Positions 55,211 through 64,000 are shown, counted from the first letter of the stretch. The stretch is DNA of 64,000 nt from Deltaproteobacteria bacterium HGW-Deltaproteobacteria-18 (GCA_002841885.1 PHBE01000017.1:1-64000), one strand, 5' to 3'. Numbers and translations: made by a program. Notes: generated by a model not told the origin, from the sequence alone.

Positions 55211-55912
55211 TCAGGACGGTTTTTGGGCCACATGGATATACACGATTCCCGAGCTCAAAGCCTGATAGCCAACCTGGTCGAAACCTGCGTCCCGCAACTC
55301 CCCGGCCAGGGCCGATGCGTTGGGGAAGGCCAGGATCGTGTCCGCAAGATACTGATAAGCTTCTGGATTTTTGGAGAAAAATCGACCGATCCGGGGCAGG
55401 ACCTTGCCGAGATAGAAATTGTATGCTCCCTGCCAAATCCTGGCCTGGCCCGTGCCGAACTCAAGAATGCACAGCCTTCCACCGGGTGCCAGGACCCGCA
55501 GGATTTCGCTGTAGGCTTCGGTTCGGGGAAGGATGTTGCGGATGCCGAAGGCTATGGTCACGGCGTCGACGCATCCGTCAGGCAAAGGCAGGGCGCGGCC
55601 GTCGGCCTGGACCGGAAAAATCAGGGGCTGGTTAACGACCTTTTTCTTGCCGCTGCAGAGCATGGCACGAGAAAAATCCATGCTCAGCACCTTGATGGCG
55701 GGATGGCGACGCAGAATTTCCCGGCTTACGTCCAGGGTCCCGGCCGCAAGGTCGAGCACCGCACCCGTGGATCCGGTCCGCAGCGTGCGCACCAAGCGAT
55801 AGCGCCAGTAGATATCCTGGCCCAGGCTCAAGAAATGATTGAGAAAATCGTACCAGGTCGCGATGTTGTCGAAAAGGCTGGAGACCCGCTTTCCGTGCTC
55901 ATTCGGATTCAA
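55211..55912 (-). CDS. ubiE: Demethylmenaquinone methyltransferase (UbiE/MenG)
   Basis: 233 residues, class I SAM methyltransferase: FDNIATWYDFLNHFLSLGQD, AVLDLAAGTLDVSREIL, DAVTIAFGIRNI, and GGRLCILEFG. It methylates demethylmenaquinone. Its first 14 bp overlap the 3' end of a small upstream ORF. Adjacent to the futalosine genes, it completes the quinone set. Confidence 0.92.
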   Translation of the reverse strand: MNPNEHGKRVSSLFDNIATWYDFLNHFLSLGQDIYWRYRLVRTLRTGSTGAVLDLAAGTLDVSREILRRHPAIKVLSMDFSRAMLCSGKKKVVNQPLIFPVQADGRALPLPDGCVDAVTIAFGIRNILPRTEAYSEILRVLAPGGRLCILEFGTGQARIWQGAYNFYLGKVLPRIGRFFSKNPEAYQYLADTILAFPNASALAGELRDAGFDQVGYQALSSGIVYIHVAQKPS

Positions 55913-56090
55913 CGGCGCTGTCCTTCTCGATGTCCGGAATCTGACCGGTTTTGGTCACCGTGCGGTAGACGTCGTCATAGATGGGTTCGAAGTACTCGGA
56001 AAAATTGGAAGGGGAGATGCGCCCGACTTCGATGAACTTGACGACGATTTCCTTGGCGACCTGCAAGGCTTGTTTTTGGATCTGGTCCAT
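55899..56090 (-). CDS. Small conserved protein upstream of ubiE
   Basis: 63 residues from ATG 56090 with a GAGAGA site upstream: MDQIQKQALQVAKEIVVKF then an acidic C-terminal tail. Probably a helical protein. It overlaps ubiE by 14 bp, so translation of the two is coupled. Family not recognised. Confidence 0.65.
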   Translation of the reverse strand: MDQIQKQALQVAKEIVVKFIEVGRISPSNFSEYFEPIYDDVYRTVTKTGQIPDIEKDSAVESE

Positions 56091-56116
56091 GAATCTCTCT
56101 CTGGGTTGAAATGCAA

Positions 56117-56173
56117 CAAAAAAACCGCCCGGGGGGAATGGTATCGACCTGCTTTGGGGGAAAACCGGGCGGT
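56117..56173 (-). terminator. Terminator-like hairpin downstream of the repeat protein
   Basis: 9-bp stem ACCGCCCGG (56124-56132) and its partner (56165-56173) with a long 32-nt loop, followed on the minus strand by a run of Ts. It lies between the repeat protein and the small gene upstream of ubiE. Confidence 0.55.
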
Positions 56174-56247
56174 AAAAAAAGAAAGAAAAACCCTGAAGCC
56201 ATCCCTTCGTTTTTTTCCTAGCTAGCACAGCCCAAAGTGGGAGTCGA

Positions 56248-56281
56248 GAGCCTCCCGGGGCCTTGGCCCCGGGGCGGGCTC
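56248..56281 (-). other. GC-rich hairpin at the 3' end of the repeat-protein gene
   Basis: A 9-bp perfect CCCGGGGCC/GGCCCCGGG stem with 2-nt loop, extended by a GAGCC/GGCTC pairing. It overlaps the stop codon region. No poly-U follows, so it may protect the mRNA 3' end or slow polymerase before the terminator. Confidence 0.6.
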
Positions 56282-58034
56282 AGTCTCCAAGCTCCTGGAG
56301 CAGGGCCTGAATCTCCTCGCGGATGATCTTGGCTGCTGCTGCGGGCATCTGCTGCTGAACGTACTCCTGCAGCCCGCTTCTGATCGCGTCCAGATCCGGG
56401 CCGGCTGCAGCCTTGGCTGTCGCGGCGTCAAGCTCTGCGCGCAGGCGGGTGGACTCGTCGCTCAAGGTCGCGATGGCGGCATCCTTGTCCGACAAGGTCT
56501 TTTGCAAGGCGGTCAGGCGTTCTTCCTGGTCGCGCACCAAGGCTCGCAAGTCCTCAAATTCCGCTTCCATGTTCTGCATGGCCGATGTGGGCAGGGTCTT
56601 GGCAAGTTCGGCCCGGATGTCAGGCATGGATTCGACCTGACTCTGCAGAGCGTTCACGGATTCCTGCAGCCCGTCCACGCTGGCGGAGGCTGCCAGTTCC
56701 GCGACTCTGGCCTCGACATGCTCGAGGATTTCCTGCCTCAGGGTCTCGGCCAGGGGCAGGTCCCCGGGGGATTGCGGCAGGAGGGCCAGGATTTGCTCGG
56801 CTCCCGGTTCTTCCCGGTTTTGAATGAGGGCACGCAGGTCATCAAGGTCAGCCTCGATTTTCTGCATGGCAGATGCAGGCAGGGTCTTGGCCAGCTCCGT
56901 TGGAATGTCGGGTATGGATTCGACCTGACTCTGCAGGGCGTTCACGGCTTCCTGCAGCCTGTCCACGCTGGCGGAGTCCGCCAGTTCCGTCACCCTGCCC
57001 TCGACATGGTCGAGGATTTCCTGCCGCAGGGTTTCAGCCCAGGGCAGATCCCTGGGCGATTGCGGCAGGAGGGCCAGAATTTCTTCGGGACCGGGCGCAA
57101 AAGTCGGCTCAGGGCGGGACTCGAGGGCGTCGAGCCTGGCGCTGATGATTTCAAGTGCGGCGTGGGAGATGTGCGGTTCCCCGGCAATCAACGGCTGCGC
57201 GGGCTCTGATCCCGCCAAGGTGGCCGGAGACGTTGAAGGAGTCGTGTCCTGTGCCGACGGAAGAAGAGCTGGCTCATCCACTTCCGCCTGTTCGGGCCTG
57301 GCCTCGGCAGGAGCTTCGGGCTGGACCTCCGCAGCCGTTGCCGGTTCTTCGGCTGGTTCTGCCTCCGCGGCGGCCAGTGCGGACTCTTCAGGTGCATGGG
57401 GCTGCTTCATCGATTCCGCTGCGGGTTTTTCAGGCGCGGCGGCGGACTCGGGCATGGACGCGGCTGCCGATTCCAGCAGAACGGTCTCCGGGATGTCCTC
57501 AAGCAGGTCGTCGGTCAGGTCCTGAATGTTCGAGGATTTGTCATCGCTGTCCATGCCGGGAAGTTCCAGTTCCAGATCGATTGAATCGGATGGGTAAAAA
57601 GTTTCGATATCCTGCTTTTTGGGATCCGGCGTGTCCCCGTCGAGAATGATGTCGAGGGCGGTGTCCTCGTCGTCATTCCCGCCAATGCCCAGAGAATCGA
57701 AGAGGTCGTCCAGGTCCGAGATGTCCATGCTTTGATCGGGCGCTTGCGTCATCACGGGCTTTTGTGTTGGAGCGGTGGCGGCAGGTTGGGCCTGCTTGGC
57801 GGGTGCGGGTTCATCGAAGAGGATGTCCAGATCGATTTCGTCACCGGCTTCCTCGGCAGACGCGGACAGGGGTTCGGGGTCGCGGAGCAGATCGTCAAGC
57901 TCCTTGTCCAGGCTTTTGGCGTCAATGGCCTTGTCCATGGCGAAGTCTTCGAACTTCTTGTCCAGCGGAATTCCTTCTTCCACGATCTCCGTCAGTTCAA
58001 TGATATCGTCCGTCGGGTTGGTGCTTGTGGTCAT
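56280..58034 (-). CDS. Acidic protein with 96-residue tandem repeat
   Basis: 584 residues from ATG 58034 (AAAGGA 8 nt upstream; frame open to 58064). The N-terminal half is very rich in Asp, Glu, Ala and Pro with short LDELDDLL/DIDLDLF-like stretches; the C-terminal half carries two tandem copies of a unit (about residues 317-405 and 413-501, period 96) beginning EEILALLPQSP and EQILALLPQSP, then a coiled-coil tail. No membrane segment or signal. Not recognised; it could be a scaffold or polar-organising protein. Confidence 0.75.
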   Translation of the reverse strand: MTTSTNPTDDIIELTEIVEEGIPLDKKFEDFAMDKAIDAKSLDKELDDLLRDPEPLSASAEEAGDEIDLDILFDEPAPAKQAQPAATAPTQKPVMTQAPDQSMDISDLDDLFDSLGIGGNDDEDTALDIILDGDTPDPKKQDIETFYPSDSIDLELELPGMDSDDKSSNIQDLTDDLLEDIPETVLLESAAASMPESAAAPEKPAAESMKQPHAPEESALAAAEAEPAEEPATAAEVQPEAPAEARPEQAEVDEPALLPSAQDTTPSTSPATLAGSEPAQPLIAGEPHISHAALEIISARLDALESRPEPTFAPGPEEILALLPQSPRDLPWAETLRQEILDHVEGRVTELADSASVDRLQEAVNALQSQVESIPDIPTELAKTLPASAMQKIEADLDDLRALIQNREEPGAEQILALLPQSPGDLPLAETLRQEILEHVEARVAELAASASVDGLQESVNALQSQVESMPDIRAELAKTLPTSAMQNMEAEFEDLRALVRDQEERLTALQKTLSDKDAAIATLSDESTRLRAELDAATAKAAAGPDLDAIRSGLQEYVQQQMPAAAAKIIREEIQALLQELGD

Positions 58035-58129
58035 GGCGTGATCCTTTCTTGGCGTTGGGGACATCGACTTTTCCTATCAAGAAGCCTGAGCAAGAGCAAT
58101 GCACGGGGCGGGTTATCTGATTTCCGGCC

Positions 58130-58166
58130 GAAAAAAAAGCCCCCGCCACAGGGTCTGTAGCGGGGG
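58130..58166 (-). terminator. Terminator of the cytochrome c3 gene
   Basis: Minus strand: a stem with a 7-bp GC core (CCCCCGC/GCGGGGG) and further pairing to a GGT apex, followed by eight Ts (complement of the A run at 58130-58137). About 55 bp past the cytochrome stop. Confidence 0.85.
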
Positions 58167-58218
58167 TAACCAAAGGCCGGCCTTTGCTTGTGCTGATGTG
58201 CGATCTATAGCGTGAACG

Positions 58219-58727
<509 letters not shown>

Positions 58728-58756
58728 GGATGCCCGAAAAAAGGGTTTTTGATTTT

Positions 58757-60025
58757 CTAGAAATCAACCTTCCGGGCCGCCTCCAGGGTGCGTTCATAAT
58801 CCTGCTCCGAGTGGGCGAACGATGTGAAGGCGCACTCGAATCCTGAAGGTGCAAGATAAATGCCCTGTGCCCGCATCTGCTGGTAAAAAGACACGAAAGC
58901 CTTGCTGTCGGCCGTCTGCGCCGAGGGGAAGTCGACGACGGGTGTCTTGGTGAAGAAGAGGGTGAAAATGGAAGCGATGTGGTTGCGCGTCACGGGCACG
59001 CCCTTGCCGTGCAAAATGTTCTCAAGTTCACGGGAGAACGCATCGGTGCGCGCGGCGAGGGCTGCGTAATCCTTCTGGGCCAGCGCCTTTAAGGTCGCAA
59101 GGCCTGCGGCCATGGCCAGCGGATTTCCCGAGAGCGTGCCGGCCTGGTAGACGTTGCCGCTGGGCGCGATGTGTCCCATGATTTCGCGCTTCCCGCCGTA
59201 GGCCCCGACGGGCAGGCCGCCGCCGATGATCTTGCCGAGGCACGTCAGGTCCGGATCGATGCCGAAGGCCGCCTGGGCCCCGCCAAAGCTGACCCGAAAA
59301 CCGGTGATGACTTCGTCGAAAATAAGCAATGCCCCATGCTTGCGGGTCAATTCGCGCAGGCCTTCCAGAAATCCGGGCTTCGGCAGGACCAGCCCCATGT
59401 TGCCGGCCACCGGCTCGACGATGACGGCCGCGATGTCGTCACCCTGCTGCTCGAACAGCGTCCGTACGGCGTCCAGGTCGTTGTAATGGGCCAATAGCGT
59501 GTGCTTGACCACGTCGGCGGGCACGCCGGGGGTGCCGGGGATGGACTGGGTGGCCACGCCCGAACCCGCGCTGGCCAGAAATGCGTCGGCATGACCATGA
59601 TAGCCGCCGTGAAATTTTATCACACCGTTCTTGCCGGTGTAGCCTCTGGCCAGGCGCAGGGCGCTCATGGTCGCCTCGGTCCCGGAGCTGACCATGCGCA
59701 CCATGTCGATGCCGGGAACAGCGTCCACCACGGCCTGGGCCAGTTCGACCTCAAGCCTGCAGGGCGCGCCGAAGCTTGTGCCCCTGGTCGCCGTTTCGGC
59801 GACGGCGGCCGCCACCTCGGGGTGGTTGTGTCCGAGCAGCATGGGTCCCCAGGACATGACGTAGTCGATGAATTCTACCCCGTCTTCGGTGGTGAGCTTG
59901 CTGCCGCTCGCAGAAGCGACGAAGAGCGGGTCGCAGTGCACGCTCTTGCAGGCCCGCACGGGGCTGTTGACGCCGCCCGGGATGAGGGTTCCGGCCTTCT
60001 GGAAAAGTTCCTGTGATATGGTCAT
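58757..60025 (-). CDS. hemL: Glutamate-1-semialdehyde 2,1-aminomutase
   Basis: 422 residues, a class III PLP enzyme: [40 protein letters not shown], and the PLP lysine in [17 protein letters not shown]. It makes 5-aminolevulinate for tetrapyrroles. It follows ahbB on the same strand (20 bp gap), so the two probably form a heme-synthesis operon. Confidence 0.95.
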   Translation of the reverse strand: MTISQELFQKAGTLIPGGVNSPVRACKSVHCDPLFVASASGSKLTTEDGVEFIDYVMSWGPMLLGHNHPEVAAAVAETATRGTSFGAPCRLEVELAQAVVDAVPGIDMVRMVSSGTEATMSALRLARGYTGKNGVIKFHGGYHGHADAFLASAGSGVATQSIPGTPGVPADVVKHTLLAHYNDLDAVRTLFEQQGDDIAAVIVEPVAGNMGLVLPKPGFLEGLRELTRKHGALLIFDEVITGFRVSFGGAQAAFGIDPDLTCLGKIIGGGLPVGAYGGKREIMGHIAPSGNVYQAGTLSGNPLAMAAGLATLKALAQKDYAALAARTDAFSRELENILHGKGVPVTRNHIASIFTLFFTKTPVVDFPSAQTADSKAFVSFYQQMRAQGIYLAPSGFECAFTSFAHSEQDYERTLEAARKVDF

Positions 60026-60045
60026 GTCATCTCTCCGTGAATGCG

Positions 60046-60516
60046 CTAAAAATATTCCATGGATGTCTTTTTCAGCTCTTTTATGCTGAAAAGCATTTCG
60101 TACTGGGTAACCCCTGTCTGCTCCATGAGCGCCTGCACGACCTGCATGCAGTCCTCGCGACTCTTGCCGTGGATCATGGTGTACATGTCGTAGGGCCAGT
60201 CCATGCAGTTCGGACGCTGGTAGCAGTGTGAAATTTCGGGGCGCGTGGCCATGATGCGTCCGACCTCGTCGGGGTCGAATCCTTCCTCGATGTACCAGGC
60301 CACCATGGCGTTGAAGCCGTAGCCGGCCTGCTGATGGCGCAGCGTCGCACCGAAGCGGCGAATCTGACCGCCGTTTTTGAGTTTTTTGAGCAGCGCGAGG
60401 ACGTCCTCTTCCGTGCTGCCGGTCTGGCGGGCAATGTCCGCGTAGGGCGTGGCGCTGTCGGGCAGGGTATCCTGGACGATGCGCAATATGTCGTGTTCGC
60501 TCTTGGTAAAATCCAC
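60046..60516 (-). CDS. ahbB: Siroheme decarboxylase subunit beta (AhbB-like, AsnC/Lrp fold)
   Basis: 156 residues from GTG 60516, which follows GAGGAG by 5 nt; the frame runs to 60591. An N-terminal AsnC-type helix-turn-helix ([39 protein letters not shown]) is followed by an Lrp-like domain with [15 protein letters not shown] and [20 protein letters not shown]. The latter resembles AhbB rather than AhbA. AhbA and AhbB decarboxylate siroheme in the alternative heme pathway. The AhbA partner is not adjacent. Confidence 0.8.
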   Translation of the reverse strand: MDFTKSEHDILRIVQDTLPDSATPYADIARQTGSTEEDVLALLKKLKNGGQIRRFGATLRHQQAGYGFNAMVAWYIEEGFDPDEVGRIMATRPEISHCYQRPNCMDWPYDMYTMIHGKSREDCMQVVQALMEQTGVTQYEMLFSIKELKKTSMEYF

Positions 60517-60667
60517 TTTTTCTCCTCGGGGAGCCCGAAACTCCGGGTTTGTTTCGGGTCGGTCCTTACCTGTTTCGCCATATACTGGCAATAGCGCCCT
60601 TTACAGAACGCGGAGCATCTTCGATAGTGGGCGGGCTTGCCCGAAGATCCGCAATGGAGGTTTTTCC

Positions 60668-61660
60668 GTGAAGATTTCGATACTTGGAGCCGGGAGCTGG
60701 GGTACGGCCCTGGCCAACGTGCTGGCCTGCAAGGGCGAAGAGGCCCGGCTTTGGGCCCGGCGGACGGAGATTGCCGCAGACGTGAACGAGCACGCCGTCA
60801 ACAGCCGCTATCTGCCAGGCCTGCCCCTGAGCCAGAATTTGCGGGCGGATACGGATCTGGCGCGGGTGCTGGACGGAGCGTCCTGCGTCGTGCTCGCCGT
60901 GCCATGCCAGAATCTGGCCCTTTTTCTGCGTGAACATCGCGATCTTTTTCCGGCGCGCACCGGGATCGTGTGCGCGAGCAAAGGCGTGGAGCTGGGTACG
61001 TTCCGCACCATGGGGCAGGTGGTATGCGAGGAACTGGCCGGTCTTGAACCTCGCTACGCGGTGCTTTCAGGGCCTTCCTTTGCCTCGGAGGTGGTGGCGA
61101 ACATGCCCACGGCCGTGACCCTGGGCTGCGCCGATCCGGCACTGGCGGATCTCGTGCAGGGGCTTTTTTCGACCCAGAGTTTTCGCGTCTACGTCAACAG
61201 CGACGTCATCGGCGTGGAGCTGGGCGGGGCGGTCAAGAACATCATGGCCATCGCCTCGGGCATTTCCGACGGCCTGGGATTTGGCGAGAACGCCCGCGCG
61301 GCGCTGATCACTCGCGGCCTGTCCGAGATGTCGCGCCTGGGCGCGGCCATGGGCGCCCGTCCGGCCACGTTCATGGGGCTGTCCGGCATGGGCGATCTGG
61401 TCCTGACCTGTACCGGGGATTTGAGCCGCAACCGGCGAGTGGGTCTGGCCATCGGGCGGGGACAGACCCTGGAGGAAGTCCTGGCTGGGATGCACAATGT
61501 GGCCGAAGGCGTGAAGACGACCCAGGCCGTGCACGCGCTGGGCATCAGGCAGGGCATCGACTTGCCCATCACCGGGCAGGTTCACTCCGTCCTTTTCGAG
61601 AACAGGAACCCCGCCGAGGCCGTGCGTGAACTCATGACCCGGCCCTTGCGGGAGGAATGA
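60668..61660 (+). CDS. gpsA: NAD(P)-dependent glycerol-3-phosphate dehydrogenase
   Basis: 330 residues from GTG 60668 (GGAGG 7 nt upstream). KISILGAGSWGTALANVLA, SGPSFASEV, NSDVIGVELGGAVKNIMAIASGI with the catalytic Lys, and LSGMGDLVLTCTG. It makes sn-glycerol-3-phosphate for phospholipids, the substrate of PlsY encoded elsewhere in the window. Its stop is 1 bp from the convergent yjbQ stop. Confidence 0.95.
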   Translation: MKISILGAGSWGTALANVLACKGEEARLWARRTEIAADVNEHAVNSRYLPGLPLSQNLRADTDLARVLDGASCVVLAVPCQNLALFLREHRDLFPARTGIVCASKGVELGTFRTMGQVVCEELAGLEPRYAVLSGPSFASEVVANMPTAVTLGCADPALADLVQGLFSTQSFRVYVNSDVIGVELGGAVKNIMAIASGISDGLGFGENARAALITRGLSEMSRLGAAMGARPATFMGLSGMGDLVLTCTGDLSRNRRVGLAIGRGQTLEEVLAGMHNVAEGVKTTQAVHALGIRQGIDLPITGQVHSVLFENRNPAEAVRELMTRPLREE

Positions 61661-61661
61661 G

Positions 61662-62054
61662 TCAGCTTGTGATCCTGACCCAGACCGTGCGCGTTCTGGG
61701 CCCGTCGAATTCCCCCAGGAAGATGCGTTGCCACGTGCCGAGCATGAGTCGCCCCTCGTGCACGATGACCTGCACGGATGACCCGAAGAGAGTAGCCTTG
61801 ATGTGTGCGTCCGAATTGCCTTCGGCGTGGCGGAAGCCGGCATGTTGCGGGATCATGCCGCGCAGGTGGGTCAGGATGTCCCGGCAGACGTCGGGGTCGG
61901 CCCCTTCGTTTATGGTCAGCCCCGTGGTCGTGTGCGGCGTGTAGACAGTCATGACTCCCGAATCTGCTTCCAGGCTTCTCAAGAGCTCTGTCAGGCGAGC
62001 GGTGATATCGATCATGGCTTCTCTGGCACCGGTTTTGATCTCGATGGAGTGCAT
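61662..62054 (-). CDS. yjbQ: YjbQ/UPF0047 family protein
   Basis: 130 residues. Signatures: TVYTPHTTTGLTINEGADPDV, HIKATLFGSSVQVIVHEGRLMLGTWQRIFLGEFDGPRTRTV. Members have weak thiamine-phosphate synthase activity and uncertain physiological role. It is separated by 2 bp from the anti-sigma-like gene upstream, so it is part of the same minus-strand unit. Confidence 0.9.
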   Translation of the reverse strand: MHSIEIKTGAREAMIDITARLTELLRSLEADSGVMTVYTPHTTTGLTINEGADPDVCRDILTHLRGMIPQHAGFRHAEGNSDAHIKATLFGSSVQVIVHEGRLMLGTWQRIFLGEFDGPRTRTVWVRITS

Positions 62055-62056
62055 TG

Positions 62057-62467
62057 CTAGCCTCGATATTCCAGAGTCAGGGCATTGCCCTTGGCATTGT
62101 AGCGGGCGGCCTTGGCGTAATTGCGGAAAATTTCGTGCCCGCGGCCGCTGACGTCGTCGGCCTGGCTGCGGGCCTGCATGTGCCTGTCCCAGGCAAACCC
62201 GGGGCCTTCATCCGCGATGTGCAGGTCAAACCCGTCTGCCTGAGCCTGCAGCCGAAAGAGTACCGTCTTGGTACGGTCCAGACGGTTTCCGTGGATCATG
62301 GCGTTGTTGAGCGCCTCGCGCGCCAGGAGCGAGAGGGGGAAGAGGTGTTCGCTTGCGTCTCTGTCCTCCAGGAAAATGCGAATCCGGTCCACGCAACGAT
62401 CCACGTTTTCAAGGCTGGTGTCCATTTCAAGGGCGAAGCCCTGGTCAAGCGGCGTCAGTTCGAACAT
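62057..62467 (-). CDS. RsbW-like ATP-binding regulator (HATPase fold)
   Basis: 136 residues from ATG 62467. GHKL ATPase motifs: LAREALNNAMIHGN (N box), DEGPGF (G1) and GRGHEIFRNYA (G2). This is the anti-sigma-factor kinase type (RsbW/SpoIIAB). It lies directly downstream of a phosphatase with a receiver domain, with only one intergenic base, and the pair probably works together in partner-switch signalling. No anti-anti-sigma factor is adjacent. Confidence 0.85.
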   Translation of the reverse strand: MFELTPLDQGFALEMDTSLENVDRCVDRIRIFLEDRDASEHLFPLSLLAREALNNAMIHGNRLDRTKTVLFRLQAQADGFDLHIADEGPGFAWDRHMQARSQADDVSGRGHEIFRNYAKAARYNAKGNALTLEYRG

Positions 62468-62468
62468 G

Positions 62469-63710
62469 TCAAACCTCCAGGGCCAGGAGGATGGTGTCGT
62501 CTTCCCGCGCTGCCCCTGGCTCGGCCAGCGCCTCGTGGATCGCATTCACGGCTTGCGCCAGGGGCAGGCTCCGGTGTGCTTCGCAGACCGCGCTGAGCCG
62601 GGCCAGCCCCTCCTCCCGCGTCATCTTCCTGTCTCCGAAACCCTCGATGAGGCCGTCCGTGTACATGAAAAGCCGGTCACCGGGCTGGACCGGGAGCTCC
62701 AGGACTTCGAACCAGACGGAGTCGAAGACGCCCAGAATGTCTCCGGAAGGCTGCGGGGTTTCAACTCCGCCTCCGGCGCGGACCAGCACGGGCGAGGGGT
62801 GTCCGGCATTGACGTAGCGCAGGATACGCTGCTCACGGTTCAGGCGTGCGAAGCCGGCCGTGATGTGGGTGCCGCCGGTCAGGATGCGGCAGAGGACGCT
62901 GTTGATCATGGTCAGGCTCTCCGTCGGCGAGGTGACCAGATTGCAGTTCTGGTTGAGCAGGGCTTTCAGGGCCGAGGTGATGTAGGATGTGCCGAGGTCG
63001 TGTCCGCTGACATCAGCCACGACGTAGTCGAAGGTCGTTCCGCCGACATGGAGAACGTCATAGAAATCTCCGCCAGCCTCGAGGACCGGCTCGAAGCGTA
63101 CCGCAAATCCCGCCTCGGGCAGTTCGGACGGCAGGACCAGGAGAGCCTGCTGCGCGTCCTGAACCTGAGCCAGTCTTTGGGCCTGGGCCTCGATGAGGGC
63201 GCGGTAGGTGAAGCGCAGCTTCAGGTGCACCTTGACTCTGGCCAGTACCTCGGCCTTTTCGAAAGGCTTGGAAATGAAATCGACTCCGCCCACTTCCAGA
63301 CCCCGGACCTTGCTCGACGTGTCCGTGAGGGCGGAAATGAAGATGATCGGGATTTCGGAGGTCAGCGATTGCTGCTTGAGCAGTTCGCACGTTGCGTATC
63401 CGTCTTCGCCGGGCATCAGCACGTCGAGCAGGATGAGGTCGGGGCTGTGTTCTGCGGCCAGGGCCCGGGCCTCGGGACCGTTGGTGCAGGACAGGGTGCG
63501 GTATCCGTTTTTTTTGAGGACGATATCAAGGAGCCTGATGTTCAGTGGCTCGTCATCGACGATGAGGATGCAGGGTGTGGTGTCTTTCACTGTGCGCGCC
63601 GTGTTGGAGAGATGGTGGATGTCCTGGGAGATAGCTGAAATCGGGGGGAATGCAAAGGTTCGGCCCCTGCTCAGCCCGTCCGCTGTGGGCGAGTTCTGAT
63701 TTTCGAGCAT
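62469..63710 (-). CDS. Response regulator with PP2C/SpoIIE phosphatase output
   Basis: 413 residues from ATG 63710. A receiver domain (CILIVDDEPLNIRLLDIVL; phosphoacceptor Asp in LILLDVLMPGEDG; Lys in FISKPF) is followed by a linker coiled coil and a SpoIIE-like PP2C domain: LEAGGDFYDVL, VADVSGHDLG, YVNAGHPSPVLV, MYTDGLIEGFG, REDDTILLALEV. This is the RsbU-type that removes phosphate from an anti-anti-sigma factor. The start is uncertain: the frame runs to 63821 and no ribosome site is clear. Confidence 0.88.
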   Translation of the reverse strand: MLENQNSPTADGLSRGRTFAFPPISAISQDIHHLSNTARTVKDTTPCILIVDDEPLNIRLLDIVLKKNGYRTLSCTNGPEARALAAEHSPDLILLDVLMPGEDGYATCELLKQQSLTSEIPIIFISALTDTSSKVRGLEVGGVDFISKPFEKAEVLARVKVHLKLRFTYRALIEAQAQRLAQVQDAQQALLVLPSELPEAGFAVRFEPVLEAGGDFYDVLHVGGTTFDYVVADVSGHDLGTSYITSALKALLNQNCNLVTSPTESLTMINSVLCRILTGGTHITAGFARLNREQRILRYVNAGHPSPVLVRAGGGVETPQPSGDILGVFDSVWFEVLELPVQPGDRLFMYTDGLIEGFGDRKMTREEGLARLSAVCEAHRSLPLAQAVNAIHEALAEPGAAREDDTILLALEV

Positions 63711-63833
63711 TGAATATGTTATGGAAAGGAGCGGGGGGCTTTGCAGGCGCGTGTGCGAGGTGATGGCCGCAGGACGGATGCGCGGGGTTTGGGAAGAAGT
63801 TTCAAAAAAATTGCACAACATGCAAAAGAGATA

Positions 63834-63862
63834 TTGACAGGAGACAAAAAGCGAAGATATAT
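63834..63862 (+). promoter_or_regulatory. Sigma-70 promoter of tRNA-Val
   Basis: TTGACA (63834-63839), a 17-bp spacer, then ATATAT/TATATG (63857-63862). Start of transcription would fall a few bases before the tRNA at 63877. Confidence 0.75.
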
Positions 63863-63876
63863 GCGGCTCTCCATTT

Positions 63877-63951
63877 AGGTGCGTAGCTCAGTGGGAGAGC
63901 ACTTGCTTGACGTGCAAGGGGTCAGGAGTTCGACCCTCCTCGCGCCTACCA
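63877..63951 (+). tRNA. tRNA-Val(GAC)
   Basis: 75 nt with encoded CCA. Acceptor stem AGGTGCG pairs with CGCGCCT; D arm GCTC-AGTGGGA-GAGC; anticodon stem CTTGC/GCAAG with loop TTGACGT, anticodon GAC; T arm AGGAG-TTCGACC-CTCCT. It reads the Val codon GUC (and GUU by wobble). Preceded by a strong sigma-70 promoter and followed by a hairpin. Confidence 0.95.
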
Positions 63952-63962
63952 AAAAAGAACTC

Positions 63963-63985
63963 ATAGGGAGGCACAGCCTCCCTAT
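63963..63985 (+). terminator. Hairpin downstream of tRNA-Val
   Basis: Perfect 10-bp stem ATAGGGAGGC/GCCTCCCTAT with ACA loop, 11 bp after the tRNA. Only a few Ts follow (CGTGTTTG), so the terminator call is tentative; it may also be a processing element. Confidence 0.55.
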
Positions 63986-64000
63986 CGTGTTTGTGAGGCA

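Overview
The window reads as a chromosomal segment of a sulfate-reducing deltaproteobacterium, most likely a Desulfomicrobium or a close relative. The main evidence is a secreted tetraheme cytochrome c3 (58219-58647) whose mature N-terminus and heme-region layout match, from memory, the Desulfomicrobium (Norway) type. Supporting evidence is a siroheme decarboxylase gene of the alternative heme pathway, futalosine-type menaquinone genes, sigma-54 promoters and GC-rich coding DNA. I see no prophage, insertion sequence, transposase, rRNA operon or CRISPR array. The window is mostly core genome with several unusual gene arrangements.

Layout. 1-6400: an unrecognised ORF that may run off the left edge; an azlC-azlD-aminotransferase operon; and a divergent MocR-type regulator followed by a radical SAM protein. 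A 170-bp imperfect palindrome lies between the two directions. 6400-13000: nitrogen control, with two divergent ammonium transporter/PII pairs. One pair is followed by glnD and preceded by a near-perfect sigma-54 promoter. 13000-24900: a diadenylate-cyclase-like protein, an orphan HsdR N-terminal-domain protein, the two halves of HldE as separate genes, parB and parA split by an opposite-strand gene with parS-like sites nearby, a UDP-glucuronate epimerase, coaBC and a PilB/GspE ATPase. 24900-31700: a flgBC-fliEFGHI flagellar operon with a sigma-54 promoter back to back with a second one driving a TPR protein.

31700-48900: purine genes (PurH in two separated genes, purA, purL), hflX with an apparent AUA start, plsY, an RNB ribonuclease, holB, serB, fxsA, a UbiD-family decarboxylase and pyruvate kinase. 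48900-56100: a GGDEF protein, polyprenyl diphosphate synthase, mqnD, mqnB, a nucleotide-sugar dehydrogenase and menG/ubiE, so most of a menaquinone block. 56100-64000: an acidic protein with a 96-residue tandem repeat, cytochrome c3, hemL and ahbB (heme supply), gpsA, yjbQ, an RsbW/RsbU-like signalling pair and tRNA-Val(GAC).

Genes that probably act together: Amt/PII/GlnD in ammonium sensing; mqnB, mqnD, the prenyl synthase, the UbiD-family protein and UbiE in menaquinone synthesis; hemL and AhbB in heme synthesis, which serves c-type cytochromes; HldE1, HldE2, the epimerase and the UDP-sugar dehydrogenase in surface polysaccharides. All functional calls come from reading motifs; no database search was run.
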